Part shown: positions 30,776 through 42,959 of the stretch, piece after piece
Layout of the letters: the number at the start of each line of letters is the position of its first letter
Numbering within the stretch: the first letter of the stretch is position 1
Assembly (NCBI GenBank): GCA_949752735.1
Contig: OX457043.1
Coordinates: forward strand, 44,634,263-44,698,262
Direction: 5' to 3'
Source of the DNA: Lumbricus terrestris
Lineage: Eukaryota > Annelida > Clitellata > Crassiclitellata > Lumbricidae
DNA: 64,000 nt
Notes under the pieces: generated by a model
The model's database searches: none
The model's input: the letters and a program-made list of their open reading frames with translations, nothing else
What the model was told of the DNA's origin: nothing
Made by a program: the position numbers and the translations under genes

Positions 30776-31795
30776 CATGCACATTATATGGCGTCCCTAT
30801 CAATGGCTCGAACATTAATCGACGGCGCTCAAGACCATCATTAGAGCCTTAAACAATGAAGAGTATCAAACCTGTATAACCTCATCGCTGATAATGTAAC
30901 CACCACTTCACCAAACGATCATGTTTCACACTTGATTACAACGAGTCCTCTGGTTTTTGGACATGGTCTTTCTCACCGGTGTTCGCGAGTGAGATAAGAA
31001 ATGGCTCTGTATTCTTTTGCAGCTATCTATTAATTGATCAGTTGATTGATGCTTTTGGATAAGAGTCTATAGGCGATCTGGACTGTTTCTTGAACATCAA
31101 CTATGTACACTTAGTTATGGCAAGAACAACGTATAGGGGATTAGAAGCTATATCAGCTGTTCCAATGTTTCGACATCGTCGGTATGCTTGGGCGCCAGTA
31201 TAGATACTTTGCAAGAGGAGACAAACACAACGGTCTCGGTTAAATATTTTGACAAGAGCTAAAAAAAATTGCAGAGCATGAAAGGCTGTCTAAGGCCCTT
31301 TTTTTATAAAGGTCTCTATATGTAAATTTCTCAGTTTCACTTTGGGTTTCATGCGTACTTTAATTGTAAGAAATTTGCCCACAACCATAGGTTATTGTAT
31401 GTCTAGGTGACAATTTTCTAGGGGGGGCGTTCAAATGTCCCTATTGGTCACATTGTCGGGCGCCCATGTCTGCAAGGTGTCCTGTCGTCTTTTATTGTTT
31501 ATATTTTGTTTACTGTGATTGCTGAACTGCATGCTTCTTAAAACACACAACTACCGCTTTGAGATCTGTTGGACTAATGTAGGCGATTTTGCTCTATGCG
31601 TCAAAATCTGTCAATTACGGAACACTATAATAATTATATCCCTGTATTCGTGCATCTTGCATGCTCTCCAACAATATTGCACTTTAGTTTCCTAAAAAAA
31701 TTCTTTTAATTTCTTTAATTGATCAATATTAACGAGACAGTTCTATAGCAATATATATGCAGACATATATACATGTATATATATTTGAGCTTTGT

Positions 31796-31796
<1 letters not shown>

Positions 31797-31843
<47 letters not shown>
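31797..31843. repeat. (AT)n microsatellite
   Basis: Uninterrupted AT dinucleotide run of about 45 bp. Confidence 0.95.
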
Positions 31844-31847
<4 letters not shown>

Positions 31848-32132
31848 CCTACATGTTGCAATTCTTCTTTTGGTGACTATCAGATAACTGTCTGATAATT
31901 AGCGCGAATGACTGTTAAATTGGGAATGCTGTCACTTTCTTCTCAGATTGAGAAATCTGCTGCATTAATACAATAAACCTATTAAATTTGTTTAATTACG
32001 TTCTTTGATCGCTTCTTTGCTATCATGTGCGCTCCAGTCATACTTTGGACAGTAGGTGTTGAAAATGCATTCTATACAAACTTCATAAACCACAAAACTC
32101 GAAATTTACAAAATTTAATATGTAGGTATGTA

Positions 32133-32640
32133 TCAGAGTTTGATCTAGTCCATGCATTGCATGGGGATCGGGCTTCTGGTGCGGGGGGGGGTTTGGGGCG
32201 ACAGAATGTCCGTTTTAGCCGGACATTTTGAGTGGACGACTGAGCAATGACCCTCTGAATTCACTGAATTAAAATGAGATTCAGAAGGTCATGACCGAGC
32301 CACCGACGACACCTTCACTGGAAAAATTTCTGAAGACTTTTTTTTATATTAGTCTTTTGTTCAGAATCTGTGAAAAATGATATACCATTTTAGCTGCTTA
32401 AATAACGGAGTTAACCAGCATGTCCAATTGTCCATGTATAATACATGTACATGTGCAGAAGGCCGGTCGATTTTTCTGGGACGTAAATTGTTATATATTC
32501 GGTTTTTCTTGGGGAGGATGGTAGGTATAGGTAGATACGTATAGGTTATTTACATGCATGAAACACCTCGCGATTTTTCCTGGGGAAATTCATTCCTGGG
32601 AAACTTTTCCCTAGCGACGTGTAGATTAGGCTAAACACTG
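32133..32640. mobile_element. CAGTGTTTAATCTAGTCC-family repeat, copy C
   Basis: Left end CAGAGTTTGATCTAGTCC and right end GTAGATTAGGCTAAACACTG. Interior shares CATGTCCAATTGTCCATGTAT and GGTCGATTTTTCTGGG-type sequence with copies A and B. No clear TSD. Confidence 0.65.
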
Positions 32641-32903
32641 GCCTACTATGTCTTGTTTCGTTCGCTTTATCGGTCTCTCAGTGCATCGCTGGCTAGTCTA
32701 GACAGCGTTGTTAATATTGCTCACTAAGTCTTGTCTTTTCACTAGTCAAGTGTCCGCAAGCACGCACGCAAGGCTTAGATAAGTCTACTTATGCAGCGAG
32801 GACTTTGCATCGCAAAGAGAACTTATTTATTATGACGACACATGACAACAGAGTGTAAACTGTAAACGCTTCTCTTCTGCCCGGCTTAATACAGCGGCCA
32901 TTT

Positions 32904-32940
32904 TTAAAATGACGTCAGTTCTGCTCTGACGTCATTTTAA
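32904..32940. promoter_or_regulatory. Perfect 15-bp palindrome arms with two CRE (TGACGTCA) sites
   Basis: Arms 32904-32918 and 32926-32940 are exact inverted complements around a 7-bp loop. Each arm contains the full CREB/ATF consensus TGACGTCA (32910-32917, 32927-32934). It could be a regulatory site in the intron or the core of a small foldback repeat. Confidence 0.5.
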
Positions 32941-33097
32941 GTTCATTAAGAAGTTCGTCGAATGGCCAATTTCTGGGGTGGAGTCGTGTACCGGTTGAGT
33001 CAAACGCTGCACTTCTGAGAGTATGCGTACTTCTCACCCAGTATTTACCAAATAACAAAATGCATAATATAACGGTAATCGTAATCTAAAATTGCTA

Positions 33098-33150
33098 AGG
33101 CGCCACTCGAAAGTCAAGCATAGGGCACTACCTTATTCATGAGCACTGTA
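33098..33150. repeat. Dispersed repeat, copy 3 (fragment)
   Basis: GGCGCCACTCGAAAGTCAAGC, then GGGCACTACCTTATTCATGAGC, matching the elements at 3878 and 5148. Confidence 0.6.
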
Positions 33151-33379
33151 GGCTACATCTTGTTCTGTCGTATACCCTGCTACATAGGCCTACGTCAATA
33201 TAATATAATAGTTAGTAAAATATTCAATTGATTTCTCATATGTAGATAGACTATGCACCATAACGTGTAGGCCTACGCCTATTCTCATGGATAGGATCAT
33301 TTTAGCATCATTTAGCATCATTAGCATAATTTAGCATCATTTTAGATGATCATTATCACAGATGATGATGAGATGATTA

Positions 33380-33635
33380 ATGTCTGGTAGGGAAATGTCC
33401 GGGATGATGATGTCCGGGACTTCAGATAATTTCATGGGAATAATGTCCGGGGAAATAATGTTGGCGTGGGATAAAGTCCGGGGAAACTATGTGTCCGCGG
33501 AGATAATGTCCGGGGAAATAATGTCCGGGGAAGTAATGTCCAGGGAAATAATGTCCTGGGAAATAATGTCCGGGGGAATATAATGTACGTGGAGATAATG
33601 TCCGAAGAAATAATGTCCGGGGTTAATGTCCGTTT
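33380..33635. repeat. Minisatellite, about 16-bp unit (GGGGAAATAATGTCC)
   Basis: Around ten degenerate direct copies, followed at once by unique sequence. The Met-Ser-Gly-Glu frame translates it. Confidence 0.85.
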
Positions 33636-33757
33636 ACCCCTATTAACAGTCGAGCAAGTACAGTAAACGCAGACTTTCCTTTCGATGTCCTGATATGACG
33701 TCCAGCAGGAGAGGTTAAAAAACCAATCTTCGAATGGACTTCCATGCAGAAAGTACC

Positions 33758-33930
33758 CTCTGTCACCTCTGTCAACTCTGTCAACTCTGTCACCTCTGTC
33801 AACTCTGTCAACTCTGTCACCTCTGTCAACTCTGTCACCTCTGTCAACTCTGTCAACTCTGTCAACTCTGTCACCTCTGTCAACTCTGTCACCTCTGTCA
33901 ACTCTGTCACCTCTGTCAACTCTGTCAACC
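33758..33930. repeat. 9-bp minisatellite (TGTCAACTC / TGTCACCTC)
   Basis: About 19 near-perfect copies of two 9-bp variants in irregular order. The length is a multiple of three, so all frames are open (Leu-Thr-Glu-Val, Cys-Gln-Leu, Ser-Val-Asn). Confidence 0.93.
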
Positions 33931-34275
33931 CTTCAGCTTCAGCTGATGGCGCTGCATAAATTCTCCCATCAACTGCAGAGTGGATGGATTTACATAACAC
34001 CAGAATATTTTATTCTCCAGGTTGTTTTCCAGGTCATTTATCAACCACCAATGTTGTTCTAGTCTGTTTACACATATCACGTGTAGGTAAACACTTACAC
34101 GTGCCAATTATATATAGGACCATTATAATTATATAATATATAGTCACCTTTACACATACATATATAATTGCATATATACATATATAATATATCTGTGTAT
34201 ATACATACGCATACACATATATCGATTTACTTAGATGCTGTTTACACACTTCCGCAAGCGTCGGCATGACTCACG

Positions 34276-34604
<329 letters not shown>

Positions 34605-34850
34605 ATGGCTTTTGGGTTGTCGTTGTGTGTGTCTGTATGTGTACCTGTACTTGTCTGTGCATTTGTGCATACCGGACGTTGCTAACCGTCTTTATTGGGG
34701 CCACTGACCAGAGTTTGGCGGGAGTGTGAGGCATGCAGGTGCGTGTGACGAACTTCATTTCACGCTCAACTAATTAGCAGGAGAGTCGTTCAGAGGAGCC
34801 TTTTGTCTGGCAACGATTACTCAGCAGATTTAGAATCATTTATATTCCTG

Positions 34851-35180
34851 TGTCCCTCCCTCCCTCCCTCCCTTCCTCCCTCCCTCCCTCCCTCTGTGCC
34901 GTCTGACTGGCTCCTTGACCGGATTCCTCCCTCCATGCCATCTCATATTCCGTTCTCCCTCCAGGCACGTGTTTTCCAGGAAAACTTAACAACTGCTGTA
35001 CTTCCAGCTAGAATAACGATAATATTGACAATGGCCTTTAAGTGGTGGCGGTGTTCTTGATGGTGCGATGATGACGACGATGATGATGATCAATCAATCA
35101 GTCAATCAATAAATCAATCAGTCAGTCAATCAATCAATCAATCAATCAATAAACCAACCAATCAATCAATCAATCAATAG
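34851..35180. repeat. (TCCC)n, then (AATC)n, and a SINE-tail fragment
   Basis: TCCC repeats at 34851-34895; AATC repeats at about 35088-35178; directly after these (35184-35232) TATAAAGCGCCCTTCTAGG..AGAGGCGCTC is the 3' tail of the SINE family found at 38868. Confidence 0.85.
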
Positions 35181-35667
35181 TAACTTATAAAGCGCCCTTC
35201 TAGGTACTCACTCAGAGGCGCTCAATGATCACTCAGCAATGATGATGACGACGACGACATAACAGTCTGTTGCCATGATATTTGTTGCTATTGATAGGAA
35301 ATTATATTTGCACTCTTAATAATAACATAGACTTTTATTTATTCAGCTTTGATGGTGCGATATAATTATTATTCTTCACGTATAATATTATGCGCACTGA
35401 TGTCGATGTGAGTCTCCAATAATATAACACGCAGTGTTTGTCGCGCAGTGACGTATGAAAGTCAAATCTGCTGTCAATTGCAAGAGACTTCACTTAAAAA
35501 CAAACGGCTCTTGATAAGCACAGTGCATACATCATACGCAATGGTGTGTTTGCGTACGTATGTATTATACGCTTGTATTTATGTTTGATAATAGGTTACC
35601 CAAGTACTTCCTCATTATCAATTGTAGTATGCATACTTACACACATACATGTACATATACATTATGT

Positions 35668-35735
35668 AGACACACACACACACACACACACGGATGCATG
35701 CATACATACAGAGAGAGACAGACAGACAGACAGAA
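35668..35735. repeat. (CA)n and (GACA)n microsatellite
   Basis: CACACA run followed by GATGCATGCATACATACA and GAGA/GACA units. Confidence 0.9.
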
Positions 35736-36362
35736 ATTTCTAATAATTATGAGTGCAATGTTGAGACGGTTTGTTGTTGACCGTTAGTTAAATAGTCTGT
35801 TGCCATGATATTTGTTGATTTTCCTCTCTGCTCAGTTAGCTTATCAGTCGAGTATTGAGACGCTTTAATATTCATTTGATCGCCGTTTATTTCTGAACGA
35901 CGTCATCATCCGCGAACAGACGACAGTTTGTCAAGAGCGGACTTCAACTGGTGTCAAGTGATGAACCTCCGATCAATAGAGGAGCAATTATAGACGCGAG
36001 TGACTGAGGTGAACTAGGGAGGCACTATGCATGCATGTGACAAACCAGATGCATGGGATGTTTTATGTGACATGTCATAAATTAAGGAGATGATCTCGGT
36101 GTTTTCATATTTGAAATGAGCGGCGGGTGATTACCACGTACGTTGTCATGCACCACAATTATTGACCTCGTAACTTTCATTAACCGTTCTCTCTGTGGTG
36201 GCAGTTATCTGCTTTGGAAGATTCTGGTAGCGAAATATCGCACCATGCATTCTGATAGCGATATCTTTCTCTATCTTACGCTATCACTGTTAACCAATAC
36301 ATTATTGACTGCCTCTGTTACTACTGTCGGAGATGCTAACACGTCACTTTTGATCGTTTCAG

Positions 36363-37658
36363 GATTTGGATTGGAGGGACACAGGCAGCGGTGGATCTCG
36401 GTCCTTCCCTCGTCCACGGGGCTCATCCCCGACGACGACTGGCAGGACCCACAGCAGCCCACAGCGCCAGCTGCATCGCCACAGCGACCCATCTCCTCCA
36501 GACCAGCATCGCCAGATGACAGAGACGGTCATCACCCTTCTGCCGTCCCACCTCAACGCTGCCGCAGCCACCGCCTCATCCCCTCCGGACGACCGACCAC
36601 GTCGCGCCTACTTCCACCTTCGCAGCGACGACACGGGCGAACGCAGCGGCTCCAACCAATCCCTCAGCGACTGGAGGGACACGACCGGTGGGGCTGGGGC
36701 AGCTGCTGGTGGGGAGCTACCCCGGCTGGCGACGCAGAGTCGCCACGGGTCCTCGGCCGATAGCAACGCCAGGCACTCGAGTGGCGTCTTCGTACTCCCG
36801 ACGGAGCCCATTCATATTGATTCCCCGAGGTTCAGGGATCACAGGGACCGACTGGGTAGAGGGTCCCAGCAGTGGTCTCCCATATCCAAAGATTCAGTCG
36901 ACATCGCTAGAGAGAACAGTAGCGTTGCCAGGCTGGGTCCGACGGAATCAAACGTCGAACCAACGTCGTCACGTGTTCTGCAGACTGACCGCCAGGAACT
37001 GCAGGAGACCTCGACAAGTAGGGGACTATGGACGTCGCGACAGCGAACGAGTTTAAGGTCCGATGTTCGCCCTGGTGATCAGGGGAACACGTTGCGAGAA
37101 GGGTACAGACAGGAGAGGACGTTCATCGGGGTTACCACAAAGGTGAACCCGCTGACGAGGATGAACCAGATCCTCTCCAAGTCCAACACGAACCTCTCAA
37201 GGTCCGACTTGCTCTTGGCCGCCGCCGCCACAAGACGAGGTAATAACACGTCCAACCTGCAGAGGCACTGCTCCGAAATGAACCTCCAAAACCGTCTAAC
37301 CGGATATGACGGTGGTCACCGGGGTCCAACCCAGCACCATCCAAACACTTCCGCTCACAGACCGGGTGCACTGACAACACTCCCCAACCGTAAGATGCTC
37401 ATTAAGTCACAGTCGCAACCGGTGTTTCGACCCGGAAACGACCGATATAGACTGCCTATCAACCGGAAGTCGATTCCGATGATAAAGAACGATAACAAGA
37501 ACACACCGGAAGCGGAAGAGAAGACGAAAGAAGAGCGGATTATCGAGTGGCTGTTGGACATCGATGGGTATGCAGATCCACCGGATTCTCCGATCATATT
37601 CGAAGATGGACCTCTGCAGTCGGACACTGCGATTCACGTCGTATATGAGGGAGACTGA
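36363..37658 (+). CDS. Terminal exon of a two-exon gene; disordered Ser/Arg/Pro-rich protein of unknown function
   Basis: The acceptor TTGATCGTTTCAG precedes GAT at 36363 (phase 0), and 432 codons run to TGA at 37658. GC content and codon use differ sharply from the AT-rich surroundings. The N-terminal part is rich in Ser, Pro, Arg and Gly (probably disordered). A more ordered stretch contains NPLTRMNQILSKSNTNLSRSDLL and RHCSEMNLQNR, with several basophilic kinase-type sites. The C-terminus is acidic (EERIIEWLLDIDGYADPPDS, IHVVYEGD). Joined to 28944-29141 it makes about 498 residues. I do not recognise the family and see no enzyme motif, signal peptide or membrane segment. A frame starting at 36143 overlaps it in another phase and is a shadow. 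Confidence 0.7.
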   Translation, partial: DLDWRDTGSGGSRSFPRPRGSSPTTTGRTHSSPQRQLHRHSDPSPPDQHRQMTETVITLLPSHLNAAAATASSPPDDRPRRAYFHLRSDDTGERSGSNQSLSDWRDTTGGAGAAAGGELPRLATQSRHGSSADSNARHSSGVFVLPTEPIHIDSPRFRDHRDRLGRGSQQWSPISKDSVDIARENSSVARLGPTESNVEPTSSRVLQTDRQELQETSTSRGLWTSRQRTSLRSDVRPGDQGNTLREGYRQERTFIGVTTKVNPLTRMNQILSKSNTNLSRSDLLLAAAATRRGNNTSNLQRHCSEMNLQNRLTGYDGGHRGPTQHHPNTSAHRPGALTTLPNRKMLIKSQSQPVFRPGNDRYRLPINRKSIPMIKNDNKNTPEAEEKTKEERIIEWLLDIDGYADPPDSPIIFEDGPLQSDTAIHVVYEGD

Positions 37659-37960
37659 GACCATTCACATAACATACTCCTTCCTGTTATGGCTACTGGT
37701 ACTTTTACTTCAACATATACTACCATTAAATATGTGATACACGTCGTCTATGAGGGAGACTGACGACCATTCATAGGGTACATACTCTTCACAGCTAGAG
37801 CAAATTCTACTTTGCTGAAGCTTCTATCCATATTATATGCACCATGGTGAGAATTTCCGGAGGGCTTATCTTTGGGTCCTCAGTTAAGTCTAGGACCATC
37901 AACAAAGTATGTTCTTCCCTGCTATGGCTACTTTACTTTACTGTGTGCGAGGGTGGGAAG
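37629..37960 (+). repeat. Imperfect tandem duplication of the gene's 3' end
   Basis: The last codons and following bases (CACGTCGTATATGAGGGAGACTGA, then CCATTCACAT) recur at about 37740-37785, about 106 bp on. CCTGTTATGGCTACTGGTACTTTTACTT recurs near 37915. The stop at 37658 precedes the extra copy, so the duplication is in the 3' UTR. AATAAA is not evident close by. Confidence 0.65.
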
Positions 37961-38867
37961 TGCCGAAGGGTTGGAGCCTCAGTGCCTCGTTTTTCAATGA
38001 AGTCTTCTTTGCACACCCCAGGTCCAGGAGGATCACGATAATGGTCTGACCCACCCCAGCTATTTTTGTACAATTCTCATGCTGACATGCATACACAACT
38101 ACTCCTTCAATTACTGGTACTAATTGAAGTCTGTCACCATAACTCTCATCACGGATATCTACCATATACTAGTATGCTTCTTTTGCCACTATTGCCATTG
38201 CATTTGCTGCTACTTCAAATGTTGCTGCTATTAATATCACTTCCAGTATCGGCAGTATTGATAGTAGTGTTAGTTACTGTGGTATTAGTAGTGGAAAATG
38301 TAGAAGGCATATTAACTATTCCCACCAGCATTTCGGTATCCCAGCTTGTCATCACTACATACACTAGTAAATTTTAGTTAATTTAGAAATATTTTTACAA
38401 CACTGTTGAAGTGCTTTTTATATTAATCACGTAGAAAAATTACTATATGCAGTCCTGACAAACAATTGACGAACAATTTCATTGGTTTTATTTTTTACAA
38501 ATACACTATATCTGAATGTTCGCACAGTGTTACTGTGTGTCCAGTGCTTAAAGTACAAAAAAGAAGTGCCTATAGACGCCCGTCGCTTCTCCAAGCTTTG
38601 CTGACCAAATAAGTGGCAGGACAGCGTTGAGATTTGAACATAAGTGCCTGGACGTCGTCTATGGCCGTCCAGTCACACTTTAAGCCTTGTGTCGCTATAT
38701 TTTCTGTTACGATGATATCGCGTGTGAAGCGCCATACCAGTCGTAAAATACCGACGAAGCATTGAAAGCATCTACTATTTCTAAATTGCAAGCGCATCTG
38801 AGAAATTTCTCTGGAAGGGGCGCTATAGGCCTATAATTATTTACGAATTGTTTCTTTGTTTTTATGG
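37961..38867. other. Intergenic, no gene seen
   Basis: Unique sequence with pyrimidine-rich and TTGCTGCT-like patches near 38170-38240. No supported gene. Confidence 0.5.
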
Positions 38868-39075
38868 GCACTTGTTATAGCGCCTCTTCAAGCTCTCTAC
38901 CCAGAGGCGCTCCCGACTGCAGACAGTGCAGAGCGGACACTGCATCGGAGTTTCACGCTGAAGCGCTGAGCAATTGCGAGTGAAGGACTTGCCCAAGGTC
39001 CCTATGCGGCGACCTGAGGTGGATTCGAACCTCGAACCTTCAAGGCAACGACGCCACCACTACACCATCACGCCT
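38868..39075 (-). mobile_element. tRNA-derived SINE, copy 2
   Basis: Minus strand: head GGTGTAGTGGTGGCG (A-box-like) and GAGGTTCGAATCCACC (B box), body AGGGACCTTGGGCAAGTCCTTCACTCGCAATTGCTCAGCGCTT, tail GGGTAGAGAGCTTGAAGAGGCGCTATAACAAGTGC. About 90% similar to 42960-43163. Confidence 0.85.
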
Positions 39076-40014
39076 CACAATTGCAATGTGGTTACATAAG
39101 TTACAGATTGTGTTACACGTAAGTACAGAATAGATGCGGTGGAGCAACGGTATGCTCTGTGCCTGTCACTACAGGAGGGTCGCATGCGGTTATCTAAAGT
39201 CTCTGGGTAGGTATACCCTTCGACAAGCTGTTCACCTAGTCACCCATAATTAATTGTCTGTGCGTGAGGCGACAGAACTGGAGTCACCTAGCGCAGTTTC
39301 TGGTATACGATAACACGGCGCTACAACACTTCATGTGCTGAGTTGAACCTACTTGGCTGGCATAAAGTCAATTCACTTGCCTTCTGCATGGAAGGAACTC
39401 GTCGTCATCATCTTCATCATCATCTTCATCATCATCTTCATCGTTATCATTGCTGCATTACGATGAAACGCATTTTCATCCATCGGATGTAGGCTATAAA
39501 CCTAGGCCTACGCTTCACAAACTGGACGCACTTGATGCTCAACTGAGAAATATCTGTTTATAGGAATGTTTGTCTAAATGTAGGAAGTTTCTGTTTCAGC
39601 GGATTGATCTTCTAGATGTCGACCTGATTACTAATTATAATAATAATAATAATGATTATAATGATTAACTCTAACAATAACAGCAATAATGTAACGCCCC
39701 ACTCTCTCGCAAGAGGGCCACCTATCGGCCTATTTCCCACCTCACTTTCAGTTACCAGGGCCCTGGGGGAAATAGCCTCAGTGACTCCCCTGTGAGAGGT
39801 AGCGCACTGTTGTGTAGGCCTAGACACTGTGAACCTATGGTCAAAGGGAGCAGAGGAACCATGCAGATTTAAGGGGCCTCGTTTGGCTCACCAGGGATTC
39901 GGTTGCAACATAGCTCTCTTCCCTCGGGTATTTCCATATTGAACTAGGGATCAATGTCACTTATTGGCATTAATTATGTGACTGAATTTAGCAATCTTCT
40001 TTGAACTAAGACTC
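39076..40014. other. Intergenic, no gene seen
   Basis: Holds a CATCAT/CTTCAT microsatellite (39405-39450) and an AATAAT run (39636-39655). No gene supported. Confidence 0.55.
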
Positions 40015-40025
40015 CAATGAATATC

Positions 40026-41625
40026 ATGTCATGTCATGTCATTCCGCCATCGTCGCTCTGCGACGGTTGGCTGCACGAAGGGATGAACATTTTCCACAGT
40101 TGTCTATCTCCTGCCATGTTCAATAACCTCCTCCCCGAAAGTCCAGTCCATTTCAAGATGTCAAAGCTCGAGGGTACGTACCGTACGTATTCTATTTTTT
40201 GAAAGGTACGTACGTATTTTAACGTACCCTATTTTAGGGTACGTAAACAATAATAAAATACGCTAGCCTCGTCATTACTCATTATAAGAATGTTCAATTT
40301 AATTTAAGCAAACACTCACAACCCAGTATACGGAGTAATAAATTGCTGCAATGCTATATTGTAGATACATGTTTATCCAGCATACATTGCACTTAATGCA
40401 CTAATGTCAGTGAGTCGTCTCAGTTCTGCTGCAGCACTTCAACGATGTGTTCTTATGCGATTGCCTGATCCAACCCAGAACTGCTTGTCGAAAAAATTGC
40501 ATTCAATCAAATAATAATATTGTTGTTCGCATTTTTCAAAACTTTCACACGTGCGTCTATTCCTTCTCACGTTCTCTGGGCATCGCTGACTCGCTGACTG
40601 ATGCGTAGGCCATAAGCTTATAGATATACGGTACTGCAACTGTCGAGTTACACCAATTTGCAAACCAGCGACGTGCACTTAGCTCTCATCAGAAATACAG
40701 TACAGTTTGCATTAAATTAATATTATTATAACCAAAGAATTTATCGAATTAAATTTACTGCTATACGCTACCGGAAGTACCGGTTTCAATGACGCACAGG
40801 CCTATTGTAACAGTTGACGTCAGATTATATGTTGGCTATGGGTCGCCGAGTAAACTATGAATTTTCGTGTAGGGTACGTACCATACGCGTATTCTATTTT
40901 TTGAAAGGTACGTACGTATTTTAACGTATTCTATTTTAGGGTACGCGTACCCTCGAGCTTTGCAAGATGTTGTCTATCCATGCCATTCTTGGTGTTCCTC
41001 TTTCCCTTTCTCCCTCCATCAGTCCCGTCATCAGGTTGTTTTCTATGCTTTCCTTTTGCTGTCTCATCACGTGTCCGAAGTATCGTAACTTTCTTGTTTT
41101 TACGTGGGTCAACAGTTCTTGCTTTGTTCCTGCTATGAAGTACACCTGTTCGTTGGTCAATTTTTTTGTCCATGGGACTCTTAATGTTTTTCTAAGACAT
41201 TTGTTCTCGAATGCTTGTATGCGTCTTTCCTCCTCTTTCTTTAAAGTCCATGCCTCACACCCGTATGTCGCCACTGGAAACACCAATGCCTTCAGTAGTC
41301 TCGTCTTTGTTCTGTTGCTGACAGCTTTATTTTTCCAAATCTTCGTCATATTTACCAGACCCTTCATTCCCATCGCAAGTCTTGATTTTACTTCTCCCGT
41401 GCAATTTGCATCCTTTGTAACCCGGCATCCCAAATAAACAAATGAATCCACTTGATCCAGCTGCCCTGCGCTCACTTCTGTTGTCAAAATCTCATCAGTG
41501 GTTGTCATGACCTTCGTCTTACCTACATTTATCTTCAGGTTGAACTGTTCTGCTGCCTTCTCTACTCGGTTCACTATTTCTTGAAGTTCTTCCGGAGATG
41601 TAGCAATCAGAACAATAATCATCAG
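40026..41625 (-). mobile_element. 5'-truncated RTE-type LINE, split by a hAT MITE
   Basis: 11-bp TSD CAATGAATATC at 40015-40025 and 41626-41636. The minus strand encodes the C-terminal part of an RTE/BovB-like reverse transcriptase: a GCTGATGAT (ADD) start with one extra T, then VYLGCRVTKDANCTGEVKSR, VATYGCEAWTLKKEEERRI, YFGHVMRQ and MAWIDNIL. The frame resumes beyond the MITE (KWTGLSGRRLLNMAGDRQLW) and ends near 40043. The 3' tail is a short ATGAC repeat at 40026-40043. Truncation falls at the catalytic Asp pair, so it is dead. Confidence 0.9.
40162..40962. mobile_element. hAT-type MITE, 801 bp, nested in the RTE LINE
   Basis: 8-bp TSD CAAGATGT at 40154-40161 and 40963-40970. Terminal inverted repeat CAAAGCTCGAGGGTACG (17 bp, perfect). 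Subterminal GGTACGTACGTATTTTAACGTA repeats occur near both ends. Interior is AT-rich with no transposase. Removing it restores the LINE reading frame across the junction, which confirms the boundaries. Confidence 0.93.
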
Positions 41626-41636
41626 CAATGAATATC

Positions 41637-42959
41637 TAAACACCGTAAATTAAAAAATTTAAAGGCATGTACTTTGTGTTGTGCAGCGAGACATTGATTG
41701 CTTGTCTTGTAATCGCTTTTACATGGAGTTCTTGCTGCGACAGAGATTATGGAAATTTAAGTGTGTAGTATTAATTAGTTAAGATGTACACATGTAGCTT
41801 ACAGTAACAGGTAACCAGGCCCGGCCTTAGGGCAAGGCGAGCGAGGCGGCCGCCTTGGGCCCCGCGCTTCCAGGGCCCCGCGCTGCTGGCTATAATATTT
41901 TTTCTTTGCCGAGGTAGACATTGGTTACGTCGCATAACAACTATGTTTGCAGTCAATTTGCCACGTGAATGTTATAGGGTGAATTTGAAATAACGAGACT
42001 TCGCTAAAGCGAGTCACATTTAGCCCAGTGTTGCAACCTTGACCTACATGTAGAATTTCTCCAGAAAACAGTAATTAGCTCATTTTGCCTCAAATTTACA
42101 CAATGTGGCAGGGGAATGTCACTTAAGATGGGACTGTTCATAAGATGGGACCGGTATTGCTACCGGTATACGGCAAAGGAAGCCACATTCTAGAATTTCG
42201 AAAAAGTATCACGTATATAGACTGTACATAATATATATATATAGCAACTATTAATACCTGCGGTGCTTCTGTCCAAATTTTTTTATATTTTAAGTTTTTC
42301 ATGTTTATTGATGTAATTTCACATTTTTAAATTTTCACAATCTGACATTATGGAAATTATTGTCCAATCTTATGGATATAGTTGCTGAAGTTGGGACATA
42401 AATTATATTATTAGGCCCAGTAATTATTTTTAATGCCGATAATATCGCATTCTTGGAAAAAAAATTGTTCTGTAGAATCAGTTAGCAATTTATTTATCAT
42501 ACAGGACAACATAAGCCGCAATAGCCTAAACTCCCTGACAAATATGACACTATAACTAATAAAATAACAACAACGCACAAGAGTTTAGACGGAAAAGAGT
42601 AAGAGGAAAAACTGTTGCACAGAGTAAGAATTATAAGGAACATCACAAATTAGTATAGTAGGTAAGAGAGTCATTAAACCATGCAATCTTCAGCAACCAG
42701 AAAACCATTTTTTGTTGCACCTTGCATCCATTAAATCTCAAGATTATTGATTAATATTGTATGGTCAACACTCTCGAATGCTTCCTTTTTAAATTAAAAC
42801 AAACCAAATAGAGTAGCTATTGAAATTCATAGCAATGGCCTATGATCATTAGGGCCATAAACGTATAGTAATGACTTACGACAGTGCTTGTCCGCGTCTT
42901 AGCTCCTACAGCAATCATGCAGTCAGCTGTACTACATGTATGTATGTATGCATGTATGT
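41637..42959. other. Intergenic, no gene seen
   Basis: Mostly unique AT-rich DNA. At 41817 CAGGCCCGGCCTTAGGGC plus GGGCCCCGCGCTTCCAGGGCCCCGCG resembles one end of another hAT-like element; the partner end was not found. Confidence 0.5.

Noticed and set aside
33623..34000. Thr-Glu-Leu repeat protein and regular short repeats suggesting a CRISPR-like array
   Set aside because: A 9-bp minisatellite without unique spacers; the genome is animal.
36143..36763. 206-codon frame overlapping the start of the 36363 exon
   Set aside because: Different phase, runs through the intron side of a good acceptor, and its composition is a shadow of the GC-rich exon.
40967..41437. 156-codon plus-strand ORF
   Set aside because: Antisense shadow of the RTE reverse-transcriptase fragment.
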